A DNA stretch of 64,000 nt from Jacaranda mimosifolia. Lineage: Eukaryota; Streptophyta; Magnoliopsida; Lamiales; Bignoniaceae. Below are positions 24,510 to 36,596 of the stretch, one piece after another. Made by a program: the position numbers and the translations under genes. Each line of letters begins with the position of its first letter. Position 1 is the stretch's first letter. The stretch is from the NCBI GenBank assembly GCA_018894105.1, contig CM032122.1:22107674-22171673 (forward strand), written 5' to 3'. The notes under the pieces were generated by a model. It had not been told where the DNA came from, searched no databases, and saw nothing but the letters and a program-made list of their open reading frames with translations.

Positions 24510-25480
24510 TCATTCATCTCGATAGGCGTTTCATTTGATCTTTGGGCAGGCCTTTTGTTGTTAATGGATCCATTAAATTTTCCTTGGATTTCACATGGTC
24601 AAGTGAAATTACCCCATTTGAGATTAATTGTCTTAGGGTATTATGTCATCGTCTAATGTGACAAGATTTACCATGGTATTCTTAACTGATTTGACGTAGG
24701 TACCTCCACCTGAGCCAGGCACCCCCACACTTTCACATATTTGTAGAAAGGTTTGCAACCTTTCCACAAGTTATAAGGGATTTCATCTTTTTTTCCTTTT
24801 GTTTAAGCTGTGGTTAACCGAAAGAATAGCTTCCCCCACAAATTCTGAGGTAACCCAGAATTAATCAACATAGCATTCATCATATCCTTAAGAGTTCAAA
24901 ATTTTCATTCAGTAACTCCGTTTGATTTAGGTGAGTAAAGAGCCATCGTTGCCAGAATTCTACATATGGTGCTCCATATTTACCACCTTTATCACTTCAG
25001 ATAACTTTAATTTATTTGTTGAGTTGATTTACAACCTCAATTTTATAGCACTTATATGCTTCTAGTGCTTCATCTTTGCTTCGTAACTAAAATACGTAGC
25101 AAAATTGTGTGCAATCATTAATAAAGTAATGAAATACTTTTTCCTACCTCTAGTTTGTACAAACTTTAAAACATAGATATCACTGTGGATTAATTCTAGA
25201 GGTGCCATGCTCCTTCCAACCACGTGAAAAGGAACTTTGTCCATTTTGACTTCAACACATTTTTCACACTTATGTGCTGTATCAATTTAAAATGGAGGCA
25301 ACAATTTCAAATTTACTAATATACGTAAAGTGTTGAAATTAACATGTCCCAATTTAACATGCCATAAATTACAACACTCAATCAAGTAAGTAGAACCAGA
25401 GGTTTTATTTTTATTCTCTTGAATATTTTTCAGTATAGGCATTACATTAAATTTAAACAGTCTATTATGCACATAACCTC
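24510..25480 (-). pseudogene. Copia pol fragments: gag-pre-integrase, integrase and RNase H tail
   Basis: On the minus strand 25472-25287 reads through HVKLGHVNFNTLRILVNL, the gag-pre-integrase zinc region (LWHxKLGH motif). 25244-24900 carries the integrase core start ([19 protein letters not shown], with the first catalytic Asp) and a later SDKGGKY stretch. 24700-24510 resembles the RNase H tail, degraded. The reverse transcriptase expected between integrase and RNase H is absent, so a large internal deletion is inferred. Confidence 0.8.
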
Positions 25481-25554
25481 TTCCTAAAAAAGGCCTCTAT
25501 TTTGTTCTTGCCTATTTTGGCATAAGACATTCGACTGTCCTCCTCAATTCAGAT

Positions 25555-26204
25555 TTAGGCATCAGATATTCGATTGTCCTTCTTAATTCTCAATCTAACA
25601 ATCATATTTTCAAGAGTCATCTCCTTTCGTTTATGTTTGAGATAGTTTTTGAAATCCTTCCACGATAGCAGTAGCTTTTCTATAATCGCAGCTACTTGGA
25701 AGGATCCACTCAGAATCATATTTTCAGCATGAATGTCATGTAGAATAATATGCAACTCTTGGACTTGACTTATGATGGATTTGAAATCTACCATCTTATA
25801 GTCTAGAAATTTGGCCACCACAAATTTCTTCAAACCGGCATCGTCTACTTGGTATTTCTTATCAAGTGACCTCACAGCTCTTTAGCTATCCTAATCGGGC
25901 TGTTATACAGTGTGTCATCCAATCCATTCACAATGTAATTCCATTACAGGAAACTGCTTTGGTTCCAGGCAACCAAAGCTGCCCATTTTTGGACATCTGT
26001 GTCATCTTTAGGTACCACAGGTATATCTTCTTTCAGAAACCTGACAAGGTGTAATGTCATTAGGTAAAACAACACTTACCTCTTGAAGTCCGATCTAGTG
26101 ACCTTTCCTAGTCTTTCTCCATAAGCAGGAACAGGTGCAGGAATCGGAGCAGTGATTAGAGCAGTAGTAGCAGTAGACGGAACAACAACTTGATTCGAAG
26201 CCAT
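25555..26204 (-). pseudogene. Copia gag fragment, copy 2
   Basis: Closely similar to copy 1 from the ATG at 26204 (MASNQVVV) to the KLLLSWKDFKNYLKHKRKEM region, and continues further (ENMIVRLRIKKDNR) before breaking. Frameshifts separate the start from the long open part, 25875-25555. It belongs to the element whose 5' LTR is 26245-27278. Confidence 0.8.
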
Positions 26205-26244
26205 GATCACATAACACTAATTTGTCTTAAAATTGTTAGTGCGG

Positions 26245-27278
26245 TGTGTGGAATTTCTATGATCAGCAAGAATCAAGTAGTCAAGGCGAGAGTAGAGCTC
26301 TCTGTCTTTAAGACGAATTAGCCCTACACTGGTGCTAACGGCAACTAGCTATCGTCTCCCAAAATACAACGACTAATTCAAATGATAGCAGCACTACAAA
26401 CCATCTGATATCTCAAACTTTTAACATAATGAACTTTGTATATGGACTTATACAGACAATGCCGTGAATGGACTATGATTACTGTTATGATTACCATAGG
26501 ATTACTCTCCTTGATTTGATGAACAACTGATATATTTATAGTGCCAAGTAGCAGCCAAAAAGGTGGTCAAAAAATGTCATCAATGTTGCTGCGAATTTCC
26601 AACGCAGGTAAGTTGAAAGACTCAGTCCAAATTCATCTGCTAGAGATAAGGAAATATGTGTGCAGTCTAAATACATTCACTGAGAACTTATTTTGCTCAT
26701 TTTCCAAATTCTAGAAATTCACACTGGAAATTTAATGTTTGGCAGATGAAGCTTGAAAGTTTCTTGGGCCAAATAAATTCATATTAATTTGGTCCAAACA
26801 AAGTTGATATTAGACTCAAAGCTCAATTGATTTAATCTAAGCCCATGACCACGCCAAGCCAAGCCAAGCCAAGCCTAAGCCCATCTGGCCAAATGGGCAG
26901 GCGGCGGCAGCGACAGTGCGCTCGTGTGGGTTTGATTGAGCACACTACCATGTAGGTCTTATCCCCTCCAAATACTTGTGGTACCCCCATGGGGCCCATC
27001 TTTTACCTCCACACTTGAAACATATATTCAAGTCCACCTTTTACAATGTGGGAAAGAGTTTCACTCCTCCCATTCCTTCAGCTCATTCTATTATTCTTAG
27101 TCAACTTTCAAATAGCTCATTTTGACCATTAATTCTCATCAACTTGAAATTGGTTTTGGCTAAATAAACACACTATTGTCATCTACCGATGGCATAGTTT
27201 TTGACGATCCCCAATTTCTTAAAAATTAATATCTTGAGCACACTTAAAATTTTGGTCAAAGAAGACCAATTTCCAATG
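26245..27278 (-). repeat. Copia LTR, copy 2 (5' LTR)
   Basis: Homologous to 22514-23507. Its outer end reads CCAATTTCCAATG rather than the expected ...CCAACA, so the terminal dinucleotide is mutated or just truncated. It carries about 30 bp (near 27067-27098) absent from the other LTR. The flanking direct repeat starts immediately beyond. Confidence 0.8.
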
Positions 27279-27279
27279 T

Positions 27280-27407
27280 AAGTATATTTTGTTATATAAG
27301 TAGTAGACTTTTTCTATCTCTATTTCTTTTAAAACAACAAAGAAGTATATTTATAGGATTGTACATACCCCTTTATAGAGTTTCATTTCTCTTTGAAAGG
27401 GACATTT
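27280..27407. repeat. Right copy of the ~130-bp flanking direct repeat
   Basis: Partner of 15823-15965, starting AGTATATTTTGTTATATAAG and continuing through TTTTAAAACAACAAAGAAG. It directly abuts the copia LTR. Confidence 0.7.
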
Positions 27408-27672
27408 TTCAAATGGAGTGTATTCGTTAATTTGTAAAGTGTAAATATGAACTCTCTTTATCTAATTTATTATGAATTATTTTTATAAAAAATATTTAAT
27501 ATACTTACTATTTATTTACAAAGTAAAATAAAAAACAAAATAAGAATCAGAAAAAATGATTCAAACTTCACATTTTGTCGTGTGCAATTAGCCTGGTTAA
27601 AGGCTTCATATTCAGATCGCACATTATCTTTGCTTATACAGTGCATTAGTTGATCAAGATGCTCTATTTAAA

Positions 27673-28011
27673 CTAGTAAATTTGACACATTCGATCTGGG
27701 TGTTAATAGTTTTATAGTATAAAAATTAAATAAAATATTCAATTATTCTTTTATATGTGACTATACCTTTTAATATTTTGAGTATATTTATTTTAATTTT
27801 TGAGATAAATAAAAAATAATATGAAATAAATAATGAAAGAAAAATAAAAAAGTAAATAATAGGAGAGGGGAAAAAACTTAGAGAGATAGAGAAAATTAAA
27901 AAAAGAAAAAAGGAAAAAAAACCTTGTCATTATCTTTTGAAGTGGAGTTAGTTTTGTCAACTTATAAAATGGCATATCACTAAAGTCCTCACATTTTATA
28001 TATAGTATAGA
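27673..28011 (-). mobile_element. Short non-autonomous Helitron
   Basis: On the minus strand it begins TCTATACTATATATAAAATG and ends CTAG, between A and T. A degenerate hairpin (ACACCC...TGTGT) lies just before the end. Interior and ends resemble the Helitron at 11575-11899, including a purine-rich middle. Confidence 0.85.
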
Positions 28012-28653
28012 TTAAAATCTTCCTCTATTGCCCAATATTGAAAACATTAAAAAAAAATGAAAATTGAATGAAACAGGACGAATCAGAATATTTTAATTGA
28101 ACAAATTTATAATAACTCGAGCACAATATTTTCTACTTTTCCCTCTTTGGTCCTTGAATTATAATGAAGAAGATAAGAAGTATTTTTTTTTACTTTATAT
28201 AATATTAATTTATATGTTATCTTGTGAATAATTTCTTTGTTCTTATCAAAATTTGTGTTACAAATACATTATAAATTCAACTATAATATGAAGTTAAGGT
28301 CAAGACTATTAAAGTATAAGTATAGGAAGTAGACAATTAAAGGGGTCGGATGTGAATGAAATCAATGCTATCTGAATTCGAATCCAATTATTAATATCTA
28401 GATATGTTTTTATAGAATCTGTATCAACTATTATCATATCCAAGTTAGATGGATATCTTAAATATGCTAAAAACGTTTGATTTGATTTTAATATTTTTTT
28501 TTGTCTTTTGGATTATATGTAATATTGTTGCCAAAATAATGTTAGAAAATTTTCATAAACTTAAGCGAAAGCACAATAATACATACCTCCAGTCATAGTA
28601 ATGAGATGCCAAATTAGAGAAATATGAAATATATAAACTAGAAGAAGAGAAAT
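28012..28653. other. AT-rich intergenic DNA
   Basis: I see no gene, RNA or clear transposon end in this stretch. Confidence 0.5.
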
Positions 28654-29998
28654 TGAGGAATTCTATTTAGTCTATCCAAAACCTTATCTATGCAACTAAT
28701 GAGATATCACAGACTCTCTTTTGTTAGACTAGAAACCCTTTCTCATATTATATATATATATCTATATATATATTATATGTATATATTTTTTCTTTTTTCC
28801 CATCAAAAGAAGATGTAACTTATGGAAGTTACATGGAGGTTATCTAGGAGTTATCTCACATAGAAAACTAACCACTAACTAGGAATGTGCCACATCATTA
28901 TATTTTTTAAAAACATAACCAAAAAATATAACCTTCACAAAGTAGGAGTAGTCTATGGTGCAACCATGATTGTACATACCTCATATAAGGAATGTACAAA
29001 TATATTTAATCTGAATCGTTGGACTTAAAATGTGAAATCATAACCTTTCTTTTGATGATTAGTTGGCAACATACTAAAGTACATTTAACTTGCTACCTGT
29101 GCAAGCAATTGATGATAAATTTTGCTTGTATGTTGAGGGTGCACTATAATAATATAATTGCTACCAATAATAAAATTTTATTTATTTTGAATTTCATTTC
29201 TTAAATAGTTCCATTTATATTTTCGGCCCATTAAATTGGGTTTTCCATTACATGCTTTTTCATTATTAAACCAAATATATATATATACATATATATATAT
29301 TGGATTGTTATATTTATATTTATTATCTTTTAATTTCATACATATTGTATTTTAATATCTTTCCATGTATTTGTTTTTTTGAAATCAATGATAAAATGAT
29401 TAAATTTTCAATAGAAGTGTCAAAAAATTACATATGATATACATTAATATACTTATAAAAATTATATCAACAAGTTATTTTAGGAAAAGTGACAAAATTT
29501 ATTCTCAATTGAAATTCTTCAAATCAATTCAAAATTCTAGCTATATTATTATAATCTTTAATATTAATATATTGGCTCACATGAATTTATAGTTATATTT
29601 TAAGATTATTTAGAAAAATTATTTTCATATTAGTTAAATTATATGAATAAAAATCTAAATAATAAATAATAAATTAATAAATTAATAATTTTTATTTTTA
29701 TTGAATACGCACGCATCTAATTTGTATTTGCTGGTGGTGTATATAAATCCACTGGCAATGACTGCTGGGTTCGGTACCGCCCCCCGCCCCCCGGTGTGTG
29801 TGCTAGGTGTTGAAGTGTGTTGGGGAGTGGGGTGTGTGGGTGCTAGTAGTGGACCGGTGGTGGGCGGTTGCCAATTTGGAAGAAACAAAATATTTAGTTT
29901 TTTGTTTTGTTTTTAGAATTTATTTATTTATTTGCTTTTTAATAAAAAATAAATTTAATTAAGTTAAATATTATTATTATTAAGTTAAATATTATTAC

Positions 29999-30034
<36 letters not shown>

Positions 30035-31262
30035 GTATGTAAATTAAAATTACTAAAATTATATCATTTGAAATAATAAATTAAAATTTTTCTTGTTTTC
30101 AATTTTTTTACTTATTAACAAAATTTAGTTAAACTATTTTAAATATGTTTGTTTAATATTATTGACTATACAAGTTAAAATTATTAAAATTATATTGTAG
30201 ATGAAGTTATATATTTTTCTATTTTTTAATTTTATATCTTAATTAATAAATAATTCAATTAAATTTATTCATATTATTTTGGACATATTTATTATTTAAC
30301 GTTATAGAGTATGTATTTTAAAATTATTAAATTATATTATTTAAGATAATAGATTTTTATTTTTAATTTTTATTTTAACTTTTTTGGGGGGAATATTTAC
30401 CAACAATTAGATGTATTAAGATTTTAAAATACAAAAGCAATAATTTGTTGTGAAATTAGCAACAATTTATTATAAAAAATATGTATAATTTAATTTGAGA
30501 ATACCTCATATGAATAAAGTACAATATTACCTCATCGTAGACATGTCCAACTTTAAATTGTAAACCTGCAACTCATTATATAATTAGCAATAACCTGTTG
30601 TAAAATAACACATGTCATTTATTTAGCGATACCTTATGTGAGGTAAATACGAACATACCTCACCATATACTCCCCCCACAAAGTAATTTGCATCAAATTT
30701 GAGGTTTTGGTAATTTTTTAATCATATATTAATACAAAAATTGAATATTTGAATATTAAGCTCTTTGTCTAAAATTATGCATTGGTTTGTAGGTGTATAT
30801 TATACATTATTATATTTGACATTCTTTTTTTTTTTTTTTTTGAGGAATTCTATTTAGTCTATCCAAAACCTTATCTATGCAACTGCTGAGATATTACAGA
30901 CTCTCTTTTGTTAGACTAGAAACCCTTTCTCATATTATATATATGTATGTATACATCTTTTCTTTTTTCCCATCAAAAGAAGATGTGACTTATGGAAGTT
31001 ACATGGACGTTATCCAGGAAGCATCTCACACAGAAAACTAACCAGTAACTAGAAATGTACCACATCATTATATTTTTTAAAAACATAACCAAAAAATATA
31101 ACCTTCACAAAGTAATTTGCATCAAATTTGAGATTTTGGTAATTTTTTTAATCATATATTAATAAAAAAATTGAACATTTGAATATTAAGCTCCTGTCTA
31201 AAACTATGTATTGGTTCATAGGTGTATATTATACATTATTATATTTGACGTTCTTTTTTTTC
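28654..31262. repeat. Tandem ~430-bp duplication, one half carrying a MULE insertion
   Basis: Copy 1 is 28654-28944 plus 30686-30840; copy 2 is 30841-31262. Both open with TGAGGAATTCTATTTAGTC and end in a T-run after ATTATATTTGAC. The MULE at 28945-30676 interrupts copy 1 only, and the matching uninterrupted CACAAAGTA lies at 31116-31124 in copy 2. The T-run at the junction (30824-30840) may have helped the duplication form. Confidence 0.92.
28945..30676. mobile_element. Non-autonomous MULE-like element with 9-bp target duplication
   Basis: Bounded by perfect 9-bp direct repeats CACAAAGTA (28936-28944 and 30677-30685), the duplication length of Mutator-like elements. The ends are imperfect inverted repeats (GGAGTAGTCTATGGTG... 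against ...CACCATATACTCC). The interior is very AT-rich apart from a GC-rich island at about 29750-29885 and a (TTA)n microsatellite at 29998-30033. No transposase is seen. Copy 1 at 13316-14680 is a relative. Confidence 0.9.
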
Positions 31263-31600
31263 CCAGAGTACTCTCTTATTTTTAGTTTAATATTGTAAGC
31301 TACAGTCCATGACAATGGCAAAATATGATCACTAGGCAAACATAATATATATATATATATATTATTTAAAATCTTTGATAGTACTAAGAAAATTAATTTA
31401 ATTAAAAATTATTATTAAAATTCAAATATAAATCTTTAACAAATCAAATTATTTAATTCTATATTCAATCATTTATTTTAAATTTTAAATAATATAATTT
31501 AATATGATCTACTTAAGATTTTAATTAGTTAAAAATTTTAAAATTTGAATTGAATTTAATAAAATTTGACTCATTGACCGTTAGAGAAGGCCAAAATCAT
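31263..31600. other. AT-rich upstream region of the EMB514-like gene
   Basis: Contains a (TA)n run near 31345 and otherwise no recognisable feature. Confidence 0.5.
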
Positions 31601-31606
31601 ACCCAA

Positions 31607-31652
31607 GGCCCATCTCCATCAATAGTATGGTTTATAGCCATTAGCCAGCCCA
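31607..31652 (+). promoter_or_regulatory. Two site II (TGGGCY) elements upstream of the EMB514-like gene
   Basis: GGCCCA at 31607-31612 and AGCCCA at 31647-31652 are minus-strand TGGGCC and TGGGCT, the site II consensus bound by TCP factors in promoters of growth, ribosomal and translation genes. They lie 140-185 bp before the start codon. Spacing and pairing suit a proximal promoter, but function is inferred. Confidence 0.55.
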
Positions 31653-31790
31653 CGTAAGCATTGTGAAATAAGAAGCGCAAAGAATTAAGAAAAATCACAA
31701 CAATAAAGAGAGGGAACATCAATTGCAAAAGGGAAGGCTTTTTGAAAACCTAACTGCTAGGTTTTATCTCACTGCTCGAGACTCGCGCAC

Positions 31791-34423
31791 ATGGCGGACG
31801 AGTCAGCTCCGGAGGTCCCAATGGAACTAGAACCGCAACCCGAAATCGCCGCCAAGCCGAAGCCGGCGGAGGACTCTGAGAACGGTGGCTCGAAGCGCGC
31901 CAGGGAGGAAGATGAGGAGCCAGAACAAAATGGAGAGAAACGAGCAAAAGCTGAGGATGAGAAGTCAGTCGAGGAGCAACGCCTGGAGAGTTCGGGGGAT
32001 GGAGAGGGCAAAGTGGAGGAGGAGAAGAAAGACGAGGAGAAGAAAGCGGAGGCGGAGGAGGAGGAGGGAGAAGAATCGGGTCAGGCAACTGTCGGCCCTA
32101 AGACGTTCGGGTCGTCTGTTGACATGTTTGATTACTTCTATAAGCTTCTTCATACTTGGCCCACTAATCTCAATCTCAATAAGGTAATGCAAAAGTATGA
32201 ATTCTTGGTTAATTGGCCGAATCATTTTAAATCTCTCGTTCGTAATAATCGGTGTAATATGCTATTAGAAGGTAGCTTTTTGTACTAAAAAAAATGATTT
32301 TCCAATTGGAACGATTACAATGAAGTTAGAGCTAAGACCATGTTGATTTGAGGCCTCCGGGATTGAGATTCACAAAGACGCAATTGATTTTGATTTGAAT
32401 TATTTTATTCCATTTGTGTGGATTATATCTGATTCCCAAGTCATAAACTGAAATCTGAGCCACATTTGAGGTTTCTCTTCATTGGTTCTGGTTTGGTGAT
32501 GATATGATGCTTCAAATTACTTGGAAAATTTGAATGAACATGATCCGTGTAAGATGTGTGGATGAATACTACAAAACGAAGTAGCATTTATTGGAATGAG
32601 ATTGTTCTGATAGGATTCAACAGGTAGTATAATGAATTTGCAATTTGTTGTTCTTCTCTCCAATTAGCACTCTCACCAGAATAATGGTGGGCTAAATTGC
32701 ACTACACTAGCCAAAAGTAAGAGCATAGGATAGTCCTACCTCAAAGCTTTGGCAATTAGCTCCCTCTAAAATGCTACTTTTGACACTCTGCTTGCTAGAA
32801 ATACTAGAAAAGTGCTACAACTCTTCACTTTGGGGGGAAAGATGCACTTGAGAACCCCCTTTTTTGGTTTGGATATCTTTTGATGGCCTGGAACCACCGT
32901 TGAAATCTATGTTTGCACCTCTTGCTGAAAGAATTGGGACCTTCTATCTTTCTTTTGGTTTTTGTGGGTTAATATTAAAAATGAGGAACTTCAATATTCT
33001 TGTTCTTCTTCTTTTTAACTGTTGTTTTTTCAGTCCATTAGCAATGAAAAATTAGCTTGTTAAGACTCAATTTGGGTGTCTGACATGGCTATGTAACACT
33101 GCTTTTGCTTTTCCAAAACTTACATGCTGGCTGTTGGATGAATATGACTTAGTGCTATTCCTTGGTCCTGCTGATTGGTTGAGAGTTGACATGTCATTAG
33201 AAATTGCTAATTCAGTTTACGTGATCTTGAATTGCAAAGACATGATGGTCTTTTATTTAATGTGTTCTGGCATTGAGTTGCATTATTAAACAAAATGAAG
33301 CATTTTTCTTCTGCCTTTTCATTACAACCTGTTGATGGTTGTTAGAAATCAAATTACTATAAAAGTTTGCCTTGCTAGACTGAGAAAGTTAAATGTGATA
33401 CTCATGCATCTTAACGAATGACACATAATAATCTAAGTAAAAGGAGGTCGAGGGTCATTATGCATCTGCTGAGGTGGTCATCTGAGTTCTACGAATAAGA
33501 ATTTATTTTGTTTTTCTATTGAATGTAGGAGTTGCTAAGAGTAAAATTCTTTAATTCATCCTGCCGGCTATGATGTTGGACTATCTTCTGATAATAATGG
33601 CTTTGCCATGCATTTTCAGCTGGATTGGCCACAACTGCTGTCTTTTTATTAGATTTACCACCTGAGTTGGATGGTTGTTAACATTTTCTAGTGATAGTGA
33701 TAGAGGTCTTGTTTGCAGCTTTTGTACATTGTGAGAATGACAGATTGCTCTTGGAATTCTTAGATCATTATAACAAATATCTAGTATTTTAGAAATTCAA
33801 TGTCACCTGCAGAGCAAATGTCATGATCTTACTTCATACGTGTGTTAAATGTTCTAATTTCTTTAATTTTTGAAATGAGAACTGATTTCTTTTCCTGAGC
33901 TTCTTCAGATTGAAACAGTGGTTGCGTCCTAGTACAGTGATTCATTCACAGAGAACTAGTTTAATTTTCATTATGAAATTTGTTATGTAGGTTCAATTTA
34001 TTTGATACCCTGATCCTAGTCTTATCAAAATCAGTCGTGCTTATTATAATCAGAATTTTGTTATCCAGAATACAGACTTTGACTAGTTTATCCTGCTGAT
34101 TGTTTCAGTATGAGCACATTCTGTTGCTGGAACTGCTCAAGAAAGGTCATTTAGAGCCAGAGAGAAAGATTGGCAAAGGCATCAAAGCTTTCCAAGTCCG
34201 GTTCCATCCTCAGTTCAAAAGTCGCTGTTTCTTCCTCATAAGGGACGATGAAACCGTTGATGATTTCAGTTTCAGAAAGTGTGTGGACCACATCGCTCCC
34301 CTGCCAGAAAACATGCAAATCAAACATGATGTCAATAAGGCCTTGCGTGGAAAAGGTGGTGGTGGGCGTGGACGTGGGCGTGGTCGTGGTCGTGGTCGTG
34401 GCCGTGGCCGAGGTGGGAAATGA
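31791..34423 (+). CDS. EMB514: EMBRYO DEFECTIVE 514 / DOMINO1-like nuclear protein (DUF3223)
   Basis: Two exons, 31791-32183 and 34109-34423, join in phase 0 across a 1,925-bp GT-AG intron to give 235 residues. Residues 1-100 are low-complexity and highly charged, with Glu/Lys runs and KRAREEDEE and EKRAKAE stretches that look like nuclear localisation signals. The folded part, about residues 105-210, reads FGSSVDMFDYFYKLLHTWP, then YEHILLLELLKKGH, GIKAFQVRFHPQFKSRCFFL and FSFRKCVDHIAPLP. This is the DUF3223 fold shared by DCL-type proteins and EMB514/DOMINO1. The tail is about eight Arg-Gly repeats followed by Gly-Lys, an RG motif common in nucleolar RNA-binding proteins. In Arabidopsis the family member is nuclear/nucleolar and needed for embryo development, perhaps in ribosome biogenesis. 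Length and domain order fit an intact gene. Confidence 0.9.
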
Positions 34424-36596
34424 AGATATATCAAATAAGCAGTTGCTTCTGCTCTGTTTTGCACCAAGTTATTGAATTAAAACTTTCTAGATTCTATTTG
34501 AAGTTGCTATATGGCCTAGTGGAATCACGTGCAGTTTGTTTATTTATCTTCTTATCCAGTATTAAATTGGGGAAATTCTATATTTTTCTAATTGAAATGA
34601 TGATGATATGTTCTATGCATCGAATCTTTTTCACACGTTTGCACGGGACTGTATAGTGCTTTTTACTATGTGAGATGTAGGACGCCTAAAAATCGGTATT
34701 TCTGCGGTTGCATGAATTTCCCTACTTAGTTAAATATGGAATAGAAATTTTAGCATGCGATGCTTATGAGTGGATTTGAATTTTTCTTAGAACTTATAGT
34801 AAAAAATACTCATGAGTATATATGAATTTTTATCAGAGCTTACAATAAATTAACTCAAGTATATAGTTATGGATAGAGTACAAATGTAAATAAATTTTTT
34901 GGGAGCAAAATATAATTTACCATTTATAACATTTGTATCAATGTATGCATTGTAATTGTACTCAGTATTCAAATATGCAAAAAGTATATATTTTTTGTGT
35001 AATCGTATTTTTTTTCTTAATTATGATGCAATTTAAAGATAATTATCAATAAATAATTGTCACTTTCTTAAATTACCGTGATTAGTATTTTTTTTTTATT
35101 GTATGGTATTATAATAATACTTTAAATTATAATAACTTAGGCTATGTTTGGTTACATTTGGGGAAAACAAAATTGTTTTCCCAAAATTTAACCAAACATA
35201 CAAAAAATTTTCTTCCAAAATGTTAAATTAAAATTTTCAAAATACCCTCTTCTATGTTTCATTATACCCAAAACTTCTCAATTTTTCAATATATACATAC
35301 ATATATTATATATATTATACATATTTTATTATAATTTTAACAATAAAAAAATAACTCAATTCCATTTTTAATCCAAAAATTCAACAAAATGGCATTGATT
35401 TGACTGTTATAGTAGAATTTGTCTCATTCCAAAACATAAACAAACATACTAAATTTTCCCCAAATAATTTTCTTACTATTGTCCAAACATAAACAAATAT
35501 ATATACATCACACTCCCCAACATAAATTTTACATTCCCCAACCCCGCTCCCAAAACTCATTCCCCCCAAACACATAATTCATATCCAAATATTACCTTAA
35601 TCTTTAAGCTTGAAATAAAAATTATAAGCTATATTTAAAGTATAAGACGGTATATGTTCCATAAGCACGCAAAATATTTTTACTCAGAAGTGTGAATTTT
35701 ACGTGTTAAGTTCAAAATGTATCCGAAAACAAAAGTATTTTTTAATCTTTATATGTTTGTGTGTTATACAGTGAGTTAATTTCCGACCACTACCTCTCAT
35801 TTAATCAGATCTATTAAATTCAATACTACATTAACTTATACATACTGGCCAATAGATAGTATTTATATTTTGATCTTGAAGTTATTTGTAACATCCTTTC
35901 TTAGTGAAATAATGAATGCTGAATAATTGCGAAATTAAGTTCTCATATGGGTAAAAATAATCTGGTACGTTTAACTATGATTAATTGGCACACTGCAATA
36001 AATATTTCTATATATATATTTCCTAATTAAACTGCTATAGAATACATATGTCTTATCTGATGCTCATAGTTCATTTTCTTTTCTGAAAAAACTGATCCCC
36101 AGATGACATCCTTGAATTTTAAGCTGCAATATTTGGATTAGTGGCGATATATTTCCAATTTATAATTGAATATGTGTAATTTATTGAGTAAAAAATTAGA
36201 ATTTTGCATTTGTTACTTATCCAAAACCAAATAAATTATATATATATATATATATATATTTCAAGTCCCTGAAATAAATATAGCTAATAAGAAATTTGCC
36301 CAATTTAAAAATAAATCAAGTTGTTGGTCAATTAGTTGAATTGTACTGTTTTTATGCTTAATTATATGTGTGAAGTTCAGAATTTAAACTTGAAATACTC
36401 CAACTACATGTTCATATGTAAAATAAAACTAAAAATTATTTAATTAACTTTAACCAAGATTAATGGACTTCATAAGTAACGTTTCCATCTATTATTTACT
36501 AATGTCCTAGACGTACTAATAAAAAAAAGCAAAATACTTGCTCGACTGACTTACTTAAAAGAGTGTGTGTGTGTGTGTATATATATCAATATATAT
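34424..36596. other. Intergenic DNA with a possible MITE
   Basis: After the EMB514-like 3' UTR the DNA is AT-rich. A segment at about 35131-35597 opens TTAGGCTATGTTTGGTTACAT and closes with a loosely inverted ATATCCAAATATTACCTTAA. Its interior has GGGGAAAAC...GTTTTCCC and TTCCCCCC stretches, suggesting a degraded MITE without a clear target duplication. (TA)n runs lie near 36237-36260 and (GT)n(AT)n near 36560-36586. No coding sequence is supported. Confidence 0.5.

Larger units (their letters stand above)
21848..27278 (-). mobile_element. Decayed Ty1/copia retrotransposon in tandem arrangement (minus strand)
   Basis: On the minus strand the order is LTR (27278-26245), gag (26204-25555), gag-pre-integrase and integrase fragments (25480-24700), RNase H tail and 3' untranslated region (24700-23520), LTR (23507-22514), then a second gag start (22473-21850). 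LTR-internal-LTR-gag is the pattern left by unequal recombination between LTRs, or by two adjacent insertions of one family. The reverse transcriptase is missing, and all frames contain stops or shifts. Confidence 0.85.

Noticed and set aside
31750..32225. Several minus-strand open frames opposite EMB514-like exon 1
   Set aside because: They are shadows of the purine-rich acidic exon and carry only Pro/Ser/Leu low complexity.
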